Positions 4,385 through 7,593 of a DNA stretch of 7,593 nt are shown here, in pieces. The stretch is from Gammaproteobacteria bacterium. GTDB taxonomy: Bacteria; Pseudomonadota; Gammaproteobacteria; Chromatiales; Chromatiaceae. The stretch spans positions 1-7,593 of the forward strand of contig JAJRUY010000219.1 of NCBI GenBank assembly GCA_024277555.1, given 5' to 3'. The notes under the pieces were generated by a model. The model was not told the origin of the DNA. It did not search any database and worked only from the letters and a program-made list of their open reading frames with translations. Numbering within the stretch: position 1 is the stretch's first letter; every line of letters starts with the position of its first letter. The position numbers and the translations under genes were made by a program.

Positions 4385-5032
4385 ATGGATGAAGAGATGC
4401 TGATGGCTTGCCGGGAATGCGATGTGCTGCAGCGGGTTCCCTGGGTTCCTGTTGGCAAAAAGGTGCGTTGCCGGGGTTGTGGCGCAACCCTGTACCACCA
4501 TCCGCGAGGTGGCCTGGATCGCCCCATTGCCCTGCTGTTTGGAGCGCTGGTATTGTATGTGCTTGCCAACATCTTTCCTTTGGTGACACTGGATATCGGC
4601 GGAGCCACCCGGGAAACATCGCTAGTCGGTACCGCTTGGGCGCTGTACAACCACGACATGAAATTGCTGGGAATGCTGGTGTTTCTTACCAGTCTCGCCG
4701 TGCCCGGAGCCATTCTTTTCAGTACCTTGTATGTACTTGCTGGACTGCGTTTGCAACGGAGCTTGCCAGGCCTGCGGCAAATGCTGGCGCTGTTAAGTCA
4801 TATCCACCCCTGGGAAATGGCGGATGTATTCGTGATCAGCATATTGGTGGCTTTGGTGAAAATGTCTGGAATGGCGGAGGTGATTGTTGGTGCGGGCCTG
4901 TATGCCCTGATTGGTTACATATTGCTGGGTATAGCAGCCAGTGCCAGCATTGACGTTTTCGTTCTTTGGCGCCGTATGGAGCGGATTGACCGCTTTCCCC
5001 GGGGGCAACTGTCCCTTGAGGCTGGAAGATGA
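4385..5032 (+). CDS. PqiA-family inner-membrane protein, first half-size copy
   Basis: This 215-residue protein corresponds to one PqiA domain. A cytoplasmic zinc ribbon comes first (Cys9-x2-Cys12 and Cys29-x2-Cys32), then four hydrophobic helices at about 48-69, 94-121, 145-163 and 168-190. Family signatures VLYVLANIFPLVTLDIGG and HPWEMADVFVISILVALVKM are present. E. coli PqiA and its relative LetA are single chains of about 420 residues holding two such units. Here the units are separate genes, and this is the N-terminal-type unit. It should form the inner-membrane part of a lipid transporter with PqiB. ATGs at codons 5 and 7 (4397, 4403) are possible alternative starts, since the 4385 ATG lacks a clear ribosome site. 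It ends with an ATGA overlap onto the second copy. Confidence 0.92.
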   Translation: MDEEMLMACRECDVLQRVPWVPVGKKVRCRGCGATLYHHPRGGLDRPIALLFGALVLYVLANIFPLVTLDIGGATRETSLVGTAWALYNHDMKLLGMLVFLTSLAVPGAILFSTLYVLAGLRLQRSLPGLRQMLALLSHIHPWEMADVFVISILVALVKMSGMAEVIVGAGLYALIGYILLGIAASASIDVFVLWRRMERIDRFPRGQLSLEAGR

Positions 5033-5655
5033 CCGATTTGCTTCGTGCAAAATCCCTGGGATTGGCCAGCTGTGGAGTTTGCCGGCAGGTTGTACGTTTG
5101 TCGCTGCCATCCACAGTGCAACTGGAGTGCCCTCGTTGTGGAGGAAGGGTGCATTCCCGACTGTCGCATAGCCTTGCCCGTACCTGGGCGCTCCTGATCG
5201 CTTCCATGGTTCTTTATGTTCCCGCCAATGTTTATCCGGTAATGAAGAATACCTATCTTGGTGCGGAGAGCAGCAATACCATTCTCAGTGGGGTGGTTCT
5301 TTTTCTCAAAGAAGGGGATTGGCTTCTGGCATTTGTGATATTTACTGCAAGCATTGTGGTGCCGCTGCTGAAAATGTGCAGCCTGCTGTATCTGCTGATA
5401 AATGTACACAAGCCTTCAGTTGCCAGAAGGGCCAGGCAGCAAACGGCATTGTACCGGGTAACAGAGCTGGTGGGGCGCTGGTCCATGGTAGATGTGTTTG
5501 TCATCGGCATTCTCACGGCGCTGGTGCAGATGGGCGCTATCTCTACTGTAGAACCAGGTATCGGCGCCATGGCATTTGGTGCAGTGGTGGTTTTGACCAT
5601 GCTGGCAGCCATCAGTTTTGATCCACGGCTAATTTGGGATCAGGAAAAGCAATGA
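5029..5655 (+). CDS. PqiA-family inner-membrane protein, second half-size copy
   Basis: This 208-residue protein is the second PqiA unit. Its zinc ribbon is Cys15-x2-Cys18 and Cys34-x2-Cys37 (CGVC, CPRC). Four helices follow at about 50-70, 98-125, 150-170 and 176-197. The signatures VLYVPANVYPVMKNTYLG and GRWSMVDVFVIGILTALVQMGAISTVEPG are typical of PqiA/LetA. Its start overlaps the preceding pqiA-like stop by four bases (ATGA), and its own stop overlaps the pqiB start in the same way, so the three proteins are probably made in matched amounts. Together the two units would replace one full-length PqiA. The basic segment 128-137 between helices two and three should be cytoplasmic. Confidence 0.93.
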   Translation: MTDLLRAKSLGLASCGVCRQVVRLSLPSTVQLECPRCGGRVHSRLSHSLARTWALLIASMVLYVPANVYPVMKNTYLGAESSNTILSGVVLFLKEGDWLLAFVIFTASIVVPLLKMCSLLYLLINVHKPSVARRARQQTALYRVTELVGRWSMVDVFVIGILTALVQMGAISTVEPGIGAMAFGAVVVLTMLAAISFDPRLIWDQEKQ

Positions 5656-7355
5656 CAGAAAGGAATAGCAAGTTTGAGGAATTGCCAGAGGCGCTGGTAG
5701 CTGCGGATCATCCGGGATTTTCATTTATCTGGCTGGTTCCTCTGGTGGCTTTGATCATTGGTGTGGTACTTATTTACAAGGAATATTCCAATCTGGGGCC
5801 GACGGTGCAAATCAGTTTTCAGAGTGCTGAAGGCATAGTGCCGAACAAGACCGAAATCAAATATCGTGATGTTGTAATTGGCAAGGTAAAGACTGTTCAG
5901 TTTTCACCAGACCTTTCTCATGTAGTGATGGAGGCGCAGCTGAACAAGGATGTAGAAGCCTTGCTGTCACAGAATACCCGCTTCTGGGTGGTGCGGCCGC
6001 GGATTGGAGCCACGGGCGCCAGTGGAATCAGCACCTTGTTCAGTGGCGTATATATAGCCATGGATCCGGGTAATGGTGGCGACCATGCAGAAAGCTTCGT
6101 GGGCCTGGAAGAGCCCCCAAAAATTCTCTCGGACGCCAAGGGCAGCTCGTTCAGGCTGCGAGCCGACAGCCTGGGATCCATATCCATTGGCTCCCCGGTC
6201 TATCATCGCCAGATTCAGGTGGGGGAAGTTACGGGCTATCGCCTGGTTCCGGATCATGGCCATGTGGCGCTGGATGTATTCATCAATGCCCCGAATGACA
6301 AGCTGGTGCGCCGCAATACCCGTTTCTGGAATGTTTCGGGAATGGGTATGGAGGTATCCGGAAGCGGACTCAAAATTGAGCTGGAATCCCTGCTGGCTCT
6401 GCTGGCCGGCGGCGTGGCTTTCGATACTCCCCTGACCCTGGGGGATGATCAAGCTGCTGCTGAGGGAGCAGTTTTCCAGCTGTATGCGTCCAGAACCGAG
6501 AGCCAGAAAAAAACCGTGCAGTTGAGTTTGCCATATGTTTTGTATTTTGATGATTCCGTACGTGGTCTTTCCGTAGGGGCGGTGGTGGAGTTTCGCGGTA
6601 TTCCTGTGGGAAAAGTCCTGGACATCTCACTGGAAAAAAATGCAACTGACGGGTTGGTGTATATTGCCGTGTTGGTAGGTCTGGAGCCTGAACTTATTCC
6701 TTTCGGACATCTGGATTCTGCCCCCGACCCGGAAGCGCGCAAGGACTTCTTTCAGGACACACTGGAAAAAATGGTGGACAAAGGTCTGCGCGCACGCCTG
6801 ATGATGGGGAACCTGCTTAGCGGGCAGCTGATCGTGGATATGGATTTTGATCCTGAAGCCGAGAGGGCGTCTATCGATTACTCGGGGAAATACCCGGTAC
6901 TGCCTACTACACCTGGTTCTTTGTCCAGCATTACCAATAGCCTGGTTACCATTCTGGGCAAGCTAAAACGCCTGCCGTTGGATGAAATGGGGGAGCATTT
7001 ACTCAATGTAAGCAAAGGGCTGGATACGCTGGTAAATGATGATGCTCTACATGCTTCCCTGCAGAACCTGTCGCTGTTGCTGCAGCGTGCCGACGGGATT
7101 CTATCGGTGGTTGAAAACAAGGCTTCTCCCTTGATGAATGAAATCACCAGCCTGAGTACGGATGCCAGGAAAATGGTACAGCAGGCAGAACAAACGCTGG
7201 AGGAACTGGCAAAAACATCCTCGGGTCATGGCAGTATGGGGACTGAGCTGATAAACACCATGCGCGAGCTGGCTGGCGCTGCCCGGGCGATAAAGGGGGT
7301 TGCCGATTATCTGGAACGGCATCCGGAAGCATTGTTGCAGGGAAAGACACGTTAA
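5652..7355 (+). CDS. pqiB: MCE-domain intermembrane transport protein PqiB
   Basis: This 567-residue protein is a three-MCE PqiB type. I use the ATG at 5652, preceded by AGGA with a 6-nt spacer and overlapping the upstream stop (ATGA). A TTG 18 bp earlier is also open but less likely. A single N-terminal membrane anchor spans residues 23-42. Three MCE domains follow: the first begins near 48 (VQISFQSAEGIVPNKTEIKYRDVVIGKV), the second near 166 (SFRLRADSLGSISIGSPVYHRQIQVGEV) and the third near 289 (VQLSLPYVLYFDDSVRGLSVGAVVEFRGIPVGKV). The tail (about 420-555) is a long helix or coiled coil ending in YLERHPEALLQGK, which in E. coli PqiB forms the needle-like tube across the periplasm. It should carry lipids between the membranes with the PqiA proteins. 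The length is close to E. coli PqiB and far shorter than seven-MCE LetB. No pqiC follows. Confidence 0.95.
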   Translation: MTERNSKFEELPEALVAADHPGFSFIWLVPLVALIIGVVLIYKEYSNLGPTVQISFQSAEGIVPNKTEIKYRDVVIGKVKTVQFSPDLSHVVMEAQLNKDVEALLSQNTRFWVVRPRIGATGASGISTLFSGVYIAMDPGNGGDHAESFVGLEEPPKILSDAKGSSFRLRADSLGSISIGSPVYHRQIQVGEVTGYRLVPDHGHVALDVFINAPNDKLVRRNTRFWNVSGMGMEVSGSGLKIELESLLALLAGGVAFDTPLTLGDDQAAAEGAVFQLYASRTESQKKTVQLSLPYVLYFDDSVRGLSVGAVVEFRGIPVGKVLDISLEKNATDGLVYIAVLVGLEPELIPFGHLDSAPDPEARKDFFQDTLEKMVDKGLRARLMMGNLLSGQLIVDMDFDPEAERASIDYSGKYPVLPTTPGSLSSITNSLVTILGKLKRLPLDEMGEHLLNVSKGLDTLVNDDALHASLQNLSLLLQRADGILSVVENKASPLMNEITSLSTDARKMVQQAEQTLEELAKTSSGHGSMGTELINTMRELAGAARAIKGVADYLERHPEALLQGKTR

Positions 7356-7410
7356 CCCGGATATTTCACCAGGACACCGAAATAACAACATAAGATGCTG
7401 TTTTTATTAA

Positions 7411-7521
7411 GGGAACCTCGAATAATTCGTTTTTCGTCACCCCGGCGAAAGCCGGGGTCTGTATAAATCAGCAAGTTATGGATTCCGGCTTCCGCTGGAA
7501 TGACGATTTTTCGAGGTGCCC
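7411..7521. mobile_element. 111-bp MITE-like repeat flanked by TTAA
   Basis: The ends GGGAACCTCGAA (7411-7422) and TTCGAGGTGCCC (7510-7521) are inverted repeats with one mismatch. TTAA lies directly outside both (7407-7410 and 7522-7525). Inside, CGTCA (7435-7439) pairs with TGACG (7501-7505) and encloses two hairpins. One is ACCCCGGC-GAAA-GCCGGGGT (7439-7458). The other is ATTCCGGC-TTCC-GCTGGAAT (7482-7501). The GTCAC/CCGGCGAAAGCCGG unit belongs to a type of intergenic repeat common in proteobacteria. It has no coding capacity. It may end pqi transcription by structure, since no T-tract terminator follows pqiB. Confidence 0.7.
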
Positions 7522-7593
7522 TTAACCATTACATCTATATTATCAAAGCACAATATGTTGCCGGGTGTTTGTTAAGTCCGCCCTTGCACCGAT

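Noticed and set aside
1..7593. CRISPR array, integrase, transposase or phage genes
   Set aside because: No regularly spaced repeat array and no recombinase or phage structural motifs were found on either strand.

Overview
The window looks like chromosomal DNA of a gammaproteobacterium. The evidence is the folE-folX pair with an E. coli-type FolX, a DUF3581 protein, a pqi (MCE transport) operon, a tRNA-Arg(ACG) with an encoded CCA, and GTCAC/GTCAT-type repeats. The genus cannot be told from the sequence alone.

Layout. (1) 6-552, minus strand: a Phd/YefM antitoxin and an overlapping RelE/ParE toxin. (2) 553-1098: no convincing protein gene. It holds a tRNA-Ser-like 3' end fragment (845-870) and a 170-bp imperfect palindrome (880-1049). 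(3) 1099-1363: tRNA-Arg(ACG) and its terminator. The last 18 nt of the tRNA plus the whole terminator are repeated exactly 146 bp downstream. (4) 1428-2344: folE and folX, translationally coupled (TAATG), the first steps towards tetrahydromonapterin. (5) 2353-2531: a 179-bp MITE-like element with perfect 18-bp terminal inverted repeats and a TTAG target duplication, inserted 8 bp after the folX stop codon. (6) 2567-2820: a small two-helix membrane protein gene, broken or switched at a run of eight C. (7) 2775-3503, minus strand: a DUF3581 protein that keeps a MaoC/hydratase-like DFNPLH motif. (8) 3510-7355: a probable four-gene operon of an uncharacterised protein with a peptidase-like but degenerate motif, two half-size PqiA membrane proteins and the MCE protein PqiB. 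(9) 7356-7593: a 111-bp MITE-like repeat flanked by TTAA, with no gene.

How the genes work together. FolE makes 7,8-dihydroneopterin triphosphate from GTP and FolX epimerises it at C2'. In organisms with FolM this leads to tetrahydromonapterin, but folM is not in this window. The two PqiA halves and PqiB should form an inner-membrane complex with a periplasmic lipid tunnel. The lipoprotein partner gene pqiC does not follow pqiB here. The toxin-antitoxin pair, tRNA 3' end scars and three palindromic elements mark the intergenic regions as repeatedly invaded or rearranged, while the core genes remain intact. No complete new defence or mobile system was found. The most interesting items are the palindromic elements, the C8 tract, the DUF3581 active-site motif and the unknown gene leading the pqi operon.
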